This document shows positions 24,201 to 31,999 of a DNA stretch of 47,614 nt, in pieces; within the stretch, counting starts at the first letter, position 1; each line of letters opens with the position of its first letter. The notes beneath the pieces were generated by a model, which was not told where the DNA came from, searched no databases, and saw only the letters and a program-made list of their open reading frames with translations. The translations under genes were made by a program, and so were the position numbers. Source of the DNA: JANNWF01 sp052390415 (GTDB lineage Bacteria; Pseudomonadota; Gammaproteobacteria; Xanthomonadales; Xanthomonadaceae); contig JBQTGY010000028.1 in the NCBI GenBank assembly GCA_052390415.1, positions 1 through 47,614 on the forward strand, in the 5' to 3' direction.

Positions 24201-25741
24201 GCACGGGTTCGTCAGGGTCACCTGGTGAAGAGCTGTTTGCCGTTATCCCAAATAGCGTATTGGCAAAGACTGGAAAGTTGCTTGAGCGAGATTACCTGCA
24301 CACCTTCCTGGTCGACGGTACTCCACAAGTGGGTGATGCCTGTATCGGCAGCGGATCGGGTGGCGCAGACTGCTCGTGGAAGACAGTCGCCGTGATGGGG
24401 ATGGGGGCCGGCGGTCGTTCGGTGGTGGCATTGGACGTGACCAATCCGGCCGCCGGGTTCGGGTCCACAAACTTCTTGTGGGAGTTTTCCAACCTTCAGG
24501 ATAGTGATATGGGTTTCACTATCAATCGGCCGCGCATATTTGCCGGTGAGGATGGAGTTTGGTACGCCGCTTTTGGTAACGGGTTAAACAGCGCTAATCA
24601 TTTGGCGAAGCTCTTTATCTTGAACCTGAGCACAGGCGCGCTGGTGCGAGAGATCACGCTTGGCACGGTCGGCTCGGCGCTGGATCCGAATGGCGCGATC
24701 GCTGTGCTCGCAGTTGATGGTGATGGCAATGCCGATCGCACAGGTTTGCCGAATGAGGAATCGAATACGTACACGGACACGCTGTATGTGACGGACTTCC
24801 ATGGACGCCTCTTCAAGGTTGACGTCAGCGCTACCAGTCCCAGCAGTTGGGCGGTTGCCTATGGAGGGCTACCCCTCTATACCCCCGAAGCAGTGGACAC
24901 AGCCGAGAGAGTCGACAAACGTCAATTCGTGACTGGCGCGTTGGATGTGACCCGTCACCCGCTTAACGGTAATATGGTTGTTTATGGCACTGGCCGGTAT
25001 GTTGCCAATGGCGACCAGAATGTGATCTCGGTGCCGCAGGTGCAGACTTTCTATGCAATTTGGGACGATCCTACGCAGACGGCAGGCTTCTCGGCTCGTG
25101 CGGCCCTGCAGGCGCAGACCGTCACTGGCAGCATCGTGGTTGATGGGGTAACGCGGAGGCAAACCTCGGATACTCCTGTTAATTATCGTGGCACCGGTGC
25201 AAAGCGTGGTTGGTATATCGACCTGTATCAGGCGTCGGGTACCGGAACATTCCGCAACGGTGAGCGTGTTGTTGGTACGCCAACAATTTTTGGCGGCAAC
25301 GTGGTGTTTACCGCATTTCAACCCATCGGAACGCAGTGCAGCCCTGGCGGCAAGAATTGGCTTTACTCGCTGAATGTCCTAACGGGTGCAAGCGGCTTGG
25401 TGTTTGATGGTTGCACGCGCTGCGGTGGCACAGACCTCAATCCGGGCGGCACTTCGGCGGCTCCATCACAAGATCCACCAATTGTGGTTGATCCGGGTGT
25501 GCCCACGCCGCAGGATACCGATGGCGATGGTGACATCGACGAAGACGATGACAACGACCCGCGTGACCCAAACTGCATTGCCGGTCAGCCTGGTTGCCCA
25601 ACAGAGCTCCCGGTAGACGAGAACAACGCGTTGGGAGGACGGCTATGCCGTAGTAACGTGAGCGTGTTGCTTCCTGACGCTGGGCTCACGCCGTTTACCC
25701 AAATTACCTGCGGTCGTTCGGCGTGGCGACAGGTTCAATAG
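21299..25741 (+). CDS. pilY1: Type IV pilus tip adhesin PilY1
   Basis: PilY1-type tip protein of 1480 residues. The signal peptide (MNTSRMPVLLALCAATFFAG) is followed by a vWA-like N-terminal region whose MIDAS is visible (D51, S53, S55 in VDDSGSMQW). The C-terminal third is a beta-propeller with TPVLIVGSNDGMIHGFDAST and LYVTDFHGRLFKVDV. A calcium loop VDGDGNADR (D1140 to D1146) matches the PilY1 metal site. An extra acidic segment (DTDGDGDIDEDDDNDP, about 1406-1421) near the end adds a second candidate calcium-binding stretch, followed by a Cys-rich tail. AAGGTG lies upstream of the ATG. PilY1 controls pilus extension/retraction, adhesion and mechanosensing. Confidence 0.93.
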   Translation: MNTSRMPVLLALCAATFFAGVSAPALANVPLAEKPLYLGETVKPAFIMAVDDSGSMQWDVLSPNQDGELVWGRDSTTTAFGFFRENGSFRPDNGGVDLSGNFLQLFPFDNRGTPRNTVPPFPAFGFARSPQFNAAYFDPAAQYLPWQNYDGTSYPSMSTATQWQSMKLSPDTTEARRYNLTATIYDQSNDTAGGTIQIVNGAPLYNGYVLKAGWSIRSEDNTTRTCPATPSNITVPASGSTALVLTADRTITGECTGGSGNADDEVDVWIPNLVDTPIPDGQGELFNVRPGMVIPSGIQYFVRQRCGGTTTTDSLGATSAQLGVWTTTTANITLPAFTLPSGGTHANYAVRYCDQNGGNVGDPGNVNQNANYGDGAEDFTVGFAYFAPTYYLTTNTSADGNTAPVAFTNLAGGPRANTTPGGGTLYRYEIRPANYATTAAYNAAMTNFANWFLYYRTRNLAMIAALTRSLNDVDFMRIGYFRINQTYNGTDYTATVPPLVMHEMSDFTNSTTVAGRRSLYAQMLTLPANGSTPNGWAVNQLGLQFQRTTGTASPASDPPVISACQFNAGMLFTDGYSNQGRPTSAGNIDNGTPFAAAPFTDGHSNTMADIASYYYRENLRPDVTAGLVPVVPGCTTSTPDLRLDCNRNQHMNFYGITLGASGVSFGVTHQQDPDTLDITPDIFVAGNAPAWPAWANDARSAVDDIWHATVNTRGQFVNATSPERISQAMNSIIQSINTAARRSAGTAASGARRAVGFTAYVPEFDPNSWTGDVKGYRLLPSGQLGPVTWSAVEELPVPALRNILVSLPNGTVPPITFSLSDFNNTNLGTTDLQRQTRLGLLATQFATGGEFAGRTVQQAIDYLRGDLTHEGSAPGSFRSRLLRNPDGTSQHRPIGDILGSQPEILNRGSEGYSQLPVSKGGRVNTDGTLVPATTTGTYSRFVNTTKATRTPVLIVGSNDGMIHGFDASTGSSGSPGEELFAVIPNSVLAKTGKLLERDYLHTFLVDGTPQVGDACIGSGSGGADCSWKTVAVMGMGAGGRSVVALDVTNPAAGFGSTNFLWEFSNLQDSDMGFTINRPRIFAGEDGVWYAAFGNGLNSANHLAKLFILNLSTGALVREITLGTVGSALDPNGAIAVLAVDGDGNADRTGLPNEESNTYTDTLYVTDFHGRLFKVDVSATSPSSWAVAYGGLPLYTPEAVDTAERVDKRQFVTGALDVTRHPLNGNMVVYGTGRYVANGDQNVISVPQVQTFYAIWDDPTQTAGFSARAALQAQTVTGSIVVDGVTRRQTSDTPVNYRGTGAKRGWYIDLYQASGTGTFRNGERVVGTPTIFGGNVVFTAFQPIGTQCSPGGKNWLYSLNVLTGASGLVFDGCTRCGGTDLNPGGTSAAPSQDPPIVVDPGVPTPQDTDGDGDIDEDDDNDPRDPNCIAGQPGCPTELPVDENNALGGRLCRSNVSVLLPDAGLTPFTQITCGRSAWRQVQ

Positions 25742-25752
25742 AGGCGATTATC

Positions 25753-26193
25753 ATGACCAAGACTCATAGTGATGTCGCTGCGCAAATGCGTGATCACCGC
25801 TCATTGAAAATGCAGGGTTTCACGCTCATTGAGTTGGTAATCACGATCTCGATCATCGCTCTGCTGTTGGCGATAGCCATTCCCGCGTACAACTCTCAAG
25901 TGCGTAATACGCGGCGATCGACGGCAAAGGCAGACATCATGAATGTTGTGCAAGGAATGGAACGTTTCAGCACGCTCAATAGGACCTTTGTTGGGGCACC
26001 CTGCCCATCGCTCAACGACTTCTACACCGTTACCTGTACCAATCTGGCGGCGCTGACTTACACGATTACTGCGGCGCCAATCGCTGGAACGGCGCAGGAA
26101 ATTGATCAGTGCGGTTCGTTGATTGTCAATCAAACGGGCGCCAGAACCATTGTTGGTGCTGCCGTCGGAGTTACCGTTGATGACTGCTGGTAA
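25753..26193 (+). CDS. pilE: Type IV pilin-like protein PilE
   Basis: Minor pilin of 146 residues, last in the operon. ATG at 25753 follows GAGGCGA, which overlaps the pilY1 stop. A long leader ends at LKMQG|FTLIELVITISIIALLLAI, with Glu at +5. The body holds TRRSTAKADIMNVVQGMERF, a pair of cysteines (APCPS, TVTCTN) and a C-terminal pair region (DQCGS, DDCW), typical of PilE with a C-terminal disulfide loop. A strong terminator follows at 26214. Confidence 0.9.
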   Translation: MTKTHSDVAAQMRDHRSLKMQGFTLIELVITISIIALLLAIAIPAYNSQVRNTRRSTAKADIMNVVQGMERFSTLNRTFVGAPCPSLNDFYTVTCTNLAALTYTITAAPIAGTAQEIDQCGSLIVNQTGARTIVGAAVGVTVDDCW

Positions 26194-26213
26194 ATTGCCG
26201 TGAGTTGATTGTG

Positions 26214-26243
26214 AAAAGCCCGCCTCCCGGCGGGCTTTTTTTT
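26214..26243 (+). terminator. Intrinsic terminator after pilE, bidirectional
   Basis: Perfect 11-bp stem AAAAGCCCGCC (26214-26224) / GGCGGGCTTTT (26229-26239) with a TCCC loop and a T run to 26243. The A run on the left side lets it also work for the convergent exonuclease I gene on the minus strand. Confidence 0.93.
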
Positions 26244-26269
26244 GGCCGAAAACTTCGGTCCCAGGTTCG

Positions 26270-27736
26270 TCAAATCACAACTTGCCCGCTCGCGTGTGTT
26301 TTGAACTCAAGGTGCCGGCGCCAAAGTTCCATTTGCGCAATCAACTCCGAATTCTCACTCTGCAATTGAGGTGAGATTGAAGCCAGTTCAGCCGCATAGG
26401 TTTCAAAGGTCACTTCGGAAAGCCCGCTCTCCATGCTGAGCCGTGCATGGCAATAGTCAGCCCATCGCTTCTGCTCATCATCGTTCAGCGTTTCCGGCCA
26501 GTTTCGTGCCCGGTATCGAAACAATAACTCGTCGCCTCGCGCGTCCTTCAATTGCCCCGCAAAGGTGTGCAGGTCGTTGGGGTCAGAAAGCCGAATTGCG
26601 GCATGTGTTCGGATGTCCCGACGGTCGATGAAGTTGTCATACAGCGCCTGATCCACATCGTTCCTGCCGTGCATCACGACGTTGCCGCGCGGATGCGAAA
26701 ACAGGCGGCGGCAACGTTCGAGAAATCCGGGTTCAATGCGCAGCTGATTTGCATGTTTCAGACATGCCTCACGATCAATGCCCAAACGAAGCAATTCCCC
26801 CTCGCTCACGTGCTGCAAGTCGATCAGGGCTGGGCACCTGTTGATATGCACCGCCTTGAGAGGCACGCGTGTTTCGCCCTCCGGCAAACTGTCGCGTGGG
26901 GCGAACAGACGGTCCTGCAATTCGTCGACGGTCAGCGAGCACCACGCGTCCGGTGACTCCTGCAGGTCGCAGCAGATGATCTGATTGCGATTGCTGGGGT
27001 GTTCGATCAGAGGCAATACGATGGCCGCACAGCCACGTTCGGCGGGAAACCGTCCGGATGTGTGAAGCACCGGACGGTGCTGAACCGGGTCGAGCAACTC
27101 GCGCGCTCGGGTCTTGTCGCGAAAACCCAGGTGATAGCTCCATAGCTTGGGCTGTGCCTGTTTGAACCGCCGTGCCAGGCCGAGGGTGGCCTGCACGTCT
27201 GACAGTGCATCGTGGGCGGCGGCGTGAATGACGCCGTTGACGGCGGCTAGATGCTCCAGCCGAAAGCTGGGCGCACCGTCCTCGCGTCGCGGCCATTCGA
27301 TGCCTGCGGGTCGCATCGCGTAAGCGAGGCGCGCGTAATCCATCAAGTCCCAGCGCGAATTGCCCTGATCAAATTCGCGTCGATATGGATCAATGAAATT
27401 GCGGTAGAAACCGAAGCGCAGAAACTCGTCGTCAAAGCGCAAGCTGTTCCAGCCCACGCCGCAGGTTCCGGCTTGCGCGAATGCGGCCGCGATCCGCTGC
27501 ATGGCATGCGCTTCGAGGATGCCGCGTTGACGCAGGTCCAGCGGCGACAGCCCGGTAATCAGGCACGCGGTGGGCGAGGGCAACAGGTCCAGGGCGGGTT
27601 GAACGTAGAACGAGTAAGGCTCGCCGATGACTTCCAGGTCAGGCGTGGTGCGAATTGCTGCGAATTGGGCGATGCGAGTGCGACGTGGATCGCGGCCGTA
27701 GGTTTCGAGGTCGTACCAGAGGAAAGTCTCAGTCAT
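26270..27736 (-). CDS. sbcB: Exodeoxyribonuclease I
   Basis: Exonuclease I of 488 residues, close to the usual length, which degrades single-stranded DNA 3' to 5' in recombination and mismatch repair. The start at 27736 (MTETFLWYDLETYG) gives the ExoI motif D9/E11; an upstream start at 27763 only adds nine residues. Exo II is GWNSLRFDDEFLRFGFYRNF and Exo III is HDALSDVQATLGLARRF. The SH3-like and helical C-terminal parts follow (LIEHPSNRNQIICCDLQ, PLKAVHINRCPAL). It shares the bidirectional terminator with pilE. It starts just past a dispersed repeat at 27771. Confidence 0.93.
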   Translation of the reverse strand: MTETFLWYDLETYGRDPRRTRIAQFAAIRTTPDLEVIGEPYSFYVQPALDLLPSPTACLITGLSPLDLRQRGILEAHAMQRIAAAFAQAGTCGVGWNSLRFDDEFLRFGFYRNFIDPYRREFDQGNSRWDLMDYARLAYAMRPAGIEWPRREDGAPSFRLEHLAAVNGVIHAAAHDALSDVQATLGLARRFKQAQPKLWSYHLGFRDKTRARELLDPVQHRPVLHTSGRFPAERGCAAIVLPLIEHPSNRNQIICCDLQESPDAWCSLTVDELQDRLFAPRDSLPEGETRVPLKAVHINRCPALIDLQHVSEGELLRLGIDREACLKHANQLRIEPGFLERCRRLFSHPRGNVVMHGRNDVDQALYDNFIDRRDIRTHAAIRLSDPNDLHTFAGQLKDARGDELLFRYRARNWPETLNDDEQKRWADYCHARLSMESGLSEVTFETYAAELASISPQLQSENSELIAQMELWRRHLEFKTHASGQVVI

Positions 27737-27770
27737 CGAAGGTACTTCGCCCAACCTTTGCAACCAGAAT

Positions 27771-27859
27771 CGTCATTCCCACGAAGGCGGGAATCCAGAC
27801 GCTGGGGCGTGGCGTGCTGGCACCCAAACCAATGGATCCCCGAATGCGCGGGGACGACG
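27771..27859. repeat. Dispersed inverted repeat (CGTCATTCCC type)
   Basis: The left arm CGTCATTCCCACGAAGGCGG continues into GAATCCAG. The right arm begins TGGATCCCCG and ends GGGGACGACG. The arms are imperfect inverses with internal hairpins (CCC-ACGAAG-GCGGG and CCCCG-AATG-CGCGGGG). This is the CGTCATTCCCGCG-type repeat widespread in proteobacteria. It sits in the gap between exonuclease I and the GGDEF/EAL gene. Confidence 0.85.
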
Positions 27860-27888
27860 GTCCTTGGGAGCTGTGTCTTGAGTCTCAG

Positions 27889-30528
27889 TCACGAGGCGTC
27901 GGCGCTGCGCCTACGCAGCTGGCTGACCAATGATGTCGTCGGCGGAACTTCATCGCTGATATCGCGAAGCGATGGCACTGAAATGGGTCCAGTCGGTCGC
28001 AGGTGCAAACGCGGCAAACCCACCGCGTTGCCTTGGGCGAGATCAACGCCGCATTCGTGCAAAGCGATCAACACGGCAGGATTCTCGACGCACTCGGCGA
28101 CCACGATCTTGCCCGCAGCCTCTGCGATGCTGACCAACGCAGCGACGATGGTACGGTCCAGCGGATCATCCGGCAGGCCAGCGATCAGTGAGCCGTCGAG
28201 CTTGACGATGTCGGCTTCGAGCTGGCGCAAGTATGCGAAGGTCGAGAAGCCGGTGCCGAAGTCGTCCACCGCGATGCGGCAGCCGATTTCGCGCAGGTCG
28301 TGGAGGATGCGCTGGGCACCGGCGAGATCATCAATGGCGTGCGATTCGGTGATCTCGAACACCAGACACGAAGCGTCCACGTTGTGCTCAACAATCTTGC
28401 CGGTGACGTACTCGGCCAAGGTCATGTCAGACAGACTTTGCGAATGCAGATTGATGGTGAGATGTACCGGACGCGGCGCGTCGCTGACGTCCCGCAAAGC
28501 GCGCAGCGCGTGGTCCACCACCCAGCGATCCACCTCGCGCATCATCCCGAAACGCTCGGCGGTGGGCAGAAACGCGCCCGGCAAGATGAGTTCACCTTGT
28601 TGGTCGCGCATGCGGATCAAGACTTCAAACAGCGCCGGACTTTCCGGGTTGCGCGCCAACTGTCGGCGCCACAGATCCGCGCTGTCAGGCGTCAGTGCAT
28701 CGCCAAAAATGCCGCCCAACGGAACGATGGGTTGATAGGCCAGCACAAACTGATCATTGCGCAAGGCTTCTTCCAGCCGCGATGACCAACCAAGATCGCG
28801 ATCCATGGCCGCGCGTTCGCCCGTTTCCTGCGTGTAGAGTTGGGTACGGTTGCGCCCCGCATTTTTCGCCAGGTGCAGAGCGATATCGGCGTGCGCCATG
28901 GCTTCGGTCGGCGTCAGGCTGCGCTGATCCAGGCGACAAACACCGATCGAGGTGGTGATGCGGTAGCTCTTGCCGGCATAGGTAAACGGCGAGTTGGTCA
29001 ATGCACGGCGGAAGCCATCGGCCAAGGCTTGCAGATTCTCGACATCGACGTTGCGCAGGATCAGCGCGAACTCGTCGCCACCCATGCGCGCCAGATGATC
29101 ACTGCTGCGCAGACGCAGTTTGAGGCGCTTGGACACCTCGACAAGCAATTGGTCACCCGCACCATGGCCGGCGGTGTCGTTGATGTACTTGAAGCGATCC
29201 ACGTCCATGAACAACAACAAGGACGTCAGATTGCTGCGTCGCAGGCGGGCCAGTTCTTGCTCGATCTGGCGTTCGAACCAAGCGCGATTGTGCAGCCCGG
29301 TCAGCGCATCGTGCTCAGCGGCACGCCGCAGTTCTTCTTCCATTACACGCCGCGCGGAGATGTCGCGAAACGCGACGACCGACCCGCTGCGCTGCTCATC
29401 GACGCGCAAGGGATAGACCGTGCATTCGACCGGCAACATGTGGCCGTTAGCGGCGGTGAAGCAGGTCTGCCAGCCGGTGATGCGATTGCCACGACTGTAG
29501 GCCTGCAAGAGCGGGCAGGCGCTACGAACCTGGTTGGAACCGTCCTGTTGCATGGGATGAATCAGATCGAAAGCGTCGGCACCAATCGCAGCACTGGCGC
29601 TTTCGTGGCCAAGCAACTCCAGCGCGGCAGGATTGATCAGGCGGATGCGTGCGTCGGAGTCGACCACGTACACGCCGTCGCCGACCGATTGCAGGATGCA
29701 CTCCAAACGACGGCGCTCGGTTTCGATGGCTTTGCGGTCTCGCACGGTGCGCGCCAGCGAAGTCAGTCGCGCCGTGAACAACTCCTTGGCTTCACTCTTG
29801 AACAAGCACTCGATGGCGCCAGCGGCCAATGCGTCCTGGATGACCGCATCGGAATACGTGCCGGTGATCGCCGAGATCAGCATGTGGTTGGTGCGACTGT
29901 CGGCTTTGAGCGCCCGCATCAGCACGGTGCCGTTGCTGTCCGGCATGTAGTAGTCGATCACGGCGATGTCGAACGACTGCGCGAGCGCCTTCTGCAGACC
30001 TTCCTGGCAGTTGTTGGCCGTCTCCACCGCAAAGCCGCCGCCGCGCAACAGTTTTGCGAAAGCCGCGCGCACTGTTGCCGAGTCGTCAACAAGCAGTAGC
30101 CGCAGCGGCGCGGATTCCTGGCTTTCCAGTGGCTGCACCGCTTGTCGCGGCAGTGGATCCAGCAATTGTTCGAGCGCCGCACCGACTTCGTGGTAATCGT
30201 TCCACTGCAACAGCGCGGTGCGCGGACGGATCATTCGCCAATTGATGGCGCCGTCATTGCTGCCATCGGAGAGAACCAGCACTGGCAGGTGCTCGAAGCG
30301 ACTGCCATGCAGCAAGCCAAAGACATCTTCGATCAGACCATCGACATGATCTGGCCAACCCAGCACCACGCCGTCGTAGCGCGCCGCGCCGCTGGCCATG
30401 CGCATCAGGGTGGCGTAAGCCTCGTCCAAACCGCCCAGCGCAGTCACCGCGAAGCCACGTTGCGTCAACCGCACTGTCAGCGCGCGTCGGCGCGTCTGAG
30501 ATGTTTCCGCTAGCAGAATGGAACGCAT
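27889..30528 (-). CDS. Two-receiver PAS-GGDEF-EAL cyclic-di-GMP protein
   Basis: Signalling protein of 879 residues (885 if started at 30546; numbers below use the longer form). Residues 8-125 look like a receiver lacking the acceptor Asp (VVLGWPDHV), a pseudo-receiver. Residues 147-260 are a true receiver with VDDSATVR and acceptor D198 (AVIDYYMP). A PAS domain spans about 280-400 (LQSVGDGVYVVDSDARIRLI). GGDEF is intact at 489-493 with the inhibitory-site RSSD at 480-483. The EAL domain carries EVL (641-643), ITES, DDFGTG (761-766), KLD and VAECVEN. Both synthase and hydrolase activity are possible. The layout recalls FimX-type regulators. It lies about 1.6 kb from the pilin operon, but a pilus link is inference. 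Confidence 0.9.
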   Translation of the reverse strand: MRSILLAETSQTRRRALTVRLTQRGFAVTALGGLDEAYATLMRMASGAARYDGVVLGWPDHVDGLIEDVFGLLHGSRFEHLPVLVLSDGSNDGAINWRMIRPRTALLQWNDYHEVGAALEQLLDPLPRQAVQPLESQESAPLRLLLVDDSATVRAAFAKLLRGGGFAVETANNCQEGLQKALAQSFDIAVIDYYMPDSNGTVLMRALKADSRTNHMLISAITGTYSDAVIQDALAAGAIECLFKSEAKELFTARLTSLARTVRDRKAIETERRRLECILQSVGDGVYVVDSDARIRLINPAALELLGHESASAAIGADAFDLIHPMQQDGSNQVRSACPLLQAYSRGNRITGWQTCFTAANGHMLPVECTVYPLRVDEQRSGSVVAFRDISARRVMEEELRRAAEHDALTGLHNRAWFERQIEQELARLRRSNLTSLLLFMDVDRFKYINDTAGHGAGDQLLVEVSKRLKLRLRSSDHLARMGGDEFALILRNVDVENLQALADGFRRALTNSPFTYAGKSYRITTSIGVCRLDQRSLTPTEAMAHADIALHLAKNAGRNRTQLYTQETGERAAMDRDLGWSSRLEEALRNDQFVLAYQPIVPLGGIFGDALTPDSADLWRRQLARNPESPALFEVLIRMRDQQGELILPGAFLPTAERFGMMREVDRWVVDHALRALRDVSDAPRPVHLTINLHSQSLSDMTLAEYVTGKIVEHNVDASCLVFEITESHAIDDLAGAQRILHDLREIGCRIAVDDFGTGFSTFAYLRQLEADIVKLDGSLIAGLPDDPLDRTIVAALVSIAEAAGKIVVAECVENPAVLIALHECGVDLAQGNAVGLPRLHLRPTGPISVPSLRDISDEVPPTTSLVSQLRRRSADAS

Positions 30529-30607
30529 CGCGCGATTGTTGCGCATTGCGGGGTCAGAAGGAAACGTGCTTGACCGTTACAAGTCGTTTCCGTGCGCCGC
30601 CGGACCG

Positions 30608-31882
30608 CTAAAGCATGCGTTCGAGAATCTTGTAGCCAGCAAAATAGACACCGATCGAGGTGCCGAAACTGGTCAGGAAAAAATTGAGCAATACACGCGC
30701 CACGCGATTGCGCCACCACCCGCGCGGCGAAGTGACGTCGTCGCGCAAGCGCGCGAAATCTGCGACGGTGGGTTTGCGCACGGTCGCTTCGATCAGCGCG
30801 CTCACCGTGCCTGAGGACAAGGCGGGATGCAGCGGCGTCAACGGTGATGCGATGAACGCGCCAACGATGCTCAGCGGATGTCCACCAGCCAGCGTGCAAC
30901 CAATCGCACCCAAGATTCCCGTCGCGAGGACCCAATTGAGCACCAGATCAGCACCTACATCGGTGCCTTGCGAGAATCCCCAGGCGAATCCGCCAAACAC
31001 CAGCGCCGCCAGGATGAGCGTGATCCATAGCCCCCAGCGGCCAGGAGGTGGCAGAGCATTCAGCTCGGCCTGTTGTTGTGTGGGATCGGCTTGATTCGAT
31101 TGCAGATGTTCGGCGAGGCCCGCGAGGTGACCGGCACCCACGATGGCCAACACGCGATGACCAGGGTGGCCCGTCGCGTGTTTGCGCAATGCCGCCGCCA
31201 TGAACAGATCGCGCTCGGCGATGAGTGCGTGGTGCAGACCCTTGCTGCGCTGCGCGAACTCGGAGAACGTACTCTCCAGGACGTCGCCGTTCTTCAGGCG
31301 CTCGATCTCGGCTTCGTCCACGCCGTCGTCGACGATCACGCTGGCCATGAGGCCGCTCAGCAATTTCATTCGATCCCACCAACCAACCGCCGCGTAAGTG
31401 CGGCGAAGCGTGGTGCCCACATCGCGATCAATGCGCCATACCGGCAGGCCACGTTTGTCGGCCTCTTCAAAGCCGGCGCGCATCTCGGCGCCTGGTTCGA
31501 CACCCAGTTGCTCGGCAAGTCGTCGCTGATACGCCGACAGCGCGAGATTGGCCGCGACCATGCCGGTCTTGCCTTCACGCACGACGCGAAACAGGTCAAG
31601 CGAGGCCAGCGCGTCGGGATTGCGCATGCCGCCATAACGTGACTCGCACAGCTCGACCGCCACGGCGTCGTAGTGTCGTTGGTTCAACAAACCGTGCACG
31701 GCATCGACGCTGGCGCGCGAAACGTGCGCGGTGCCGAGCAGGGTGAAATGCACGCCGTCCCGCTCAACCTCGATCAACGGTTGGCCAAGCAGCGGGTCAA
31801 CGTGGCCTGGGTCGTTCAACTCGTCTGTCGCCGCTTGCGGTACATCGGGAGTGGTCACGTTTGCGGACAGGGATTGAGGCAT
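30608..31882 (-). CDS. TraB-family membrane protein
   Basis: TraB/PrgY-type protein of 424 residues. The N-terminal half shows the family motifs LLGTAHVSRASVD (GTAH at 50-53), VAVELCESRYGGM, ERDLFMA and LAIVGAGHLAGL, which form the TIKI/EreA-like domain with His and Glu residues suggestive of a metal-dependent hydrolase. The C-terminal third has several membrane segments (GLWITLILAALVFGGFAWGF, NWVLATGILGAIGC, PLSIVGAFIASPLTPLHP, LLNFFLTSFGTSIGVYFAGY). In Enterococcus, TraB shuts down a sex-pheromone peptide; chromosomal members in Gram-negatives have no established role. It is 60-80 bases upstream of nothing co-oriented that is obviously related. Confidence 0.88.
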   Translation of the reverse strand: MPQSLSANVTTPDVPQAATDELNDPGHVDPLLGQPLIEVERDGVHFTLLGTAHVSRASVDAVHGLLNQRHYDAVAVELCESRYGGMRNPDALASLDLFRVVREGKTGMVAANLALSAYQRRLAEQLGVEPGAEMRAGFEEADKRGLPVWRIDRDVGTTLRRTYAAVGWWDRMKLLSGLMASVIVDDGVDEAEIERLKNGDVLESTFSEFAQRSKGLHHALIAERDLFMAAALRKHATGHPGHRVLAIVGAGHLAGLAEHLQSNQADPTQQQAELNALPPPGRWGLWITLILAALVFGGFAWGFSQGTDVGADLVLNWVLATGILGAIGCTLAGGHPLSIVGAFIASPLTPLHPALSSGTVSALIEATVRKPTVADFARLRDDVTSPRGWWRNRVARVLLNFFLTSFGTSIGVYFAGYKILERML

Positions 31883-31999
31883 GCGCTAGCTGAAGATCTT
31901 GAGATTGATAGGTCTTGGACGGTGCCCATTAAATCAGGCGGCATGCGGCCGAGGCGTGAGCGGATAGTCACGCCGTCTTTAAACCGCAGCTGCAGGGGA

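Noticed and set aside
27251..28735. 494-codon plus-strand open frame
   Set aside because: It runs antisense across sbcB, the dispersed repeat and the GGDEF/EAL gene. The composition is Arg/Ser/Pro-rich and it has no domain.
28840..30099. 419-codon plus-strand open frame
   Set aside because: Exact antisense shadow of the GGDEF/EAL gene; its long frame comes from GC-rich third-position bias.
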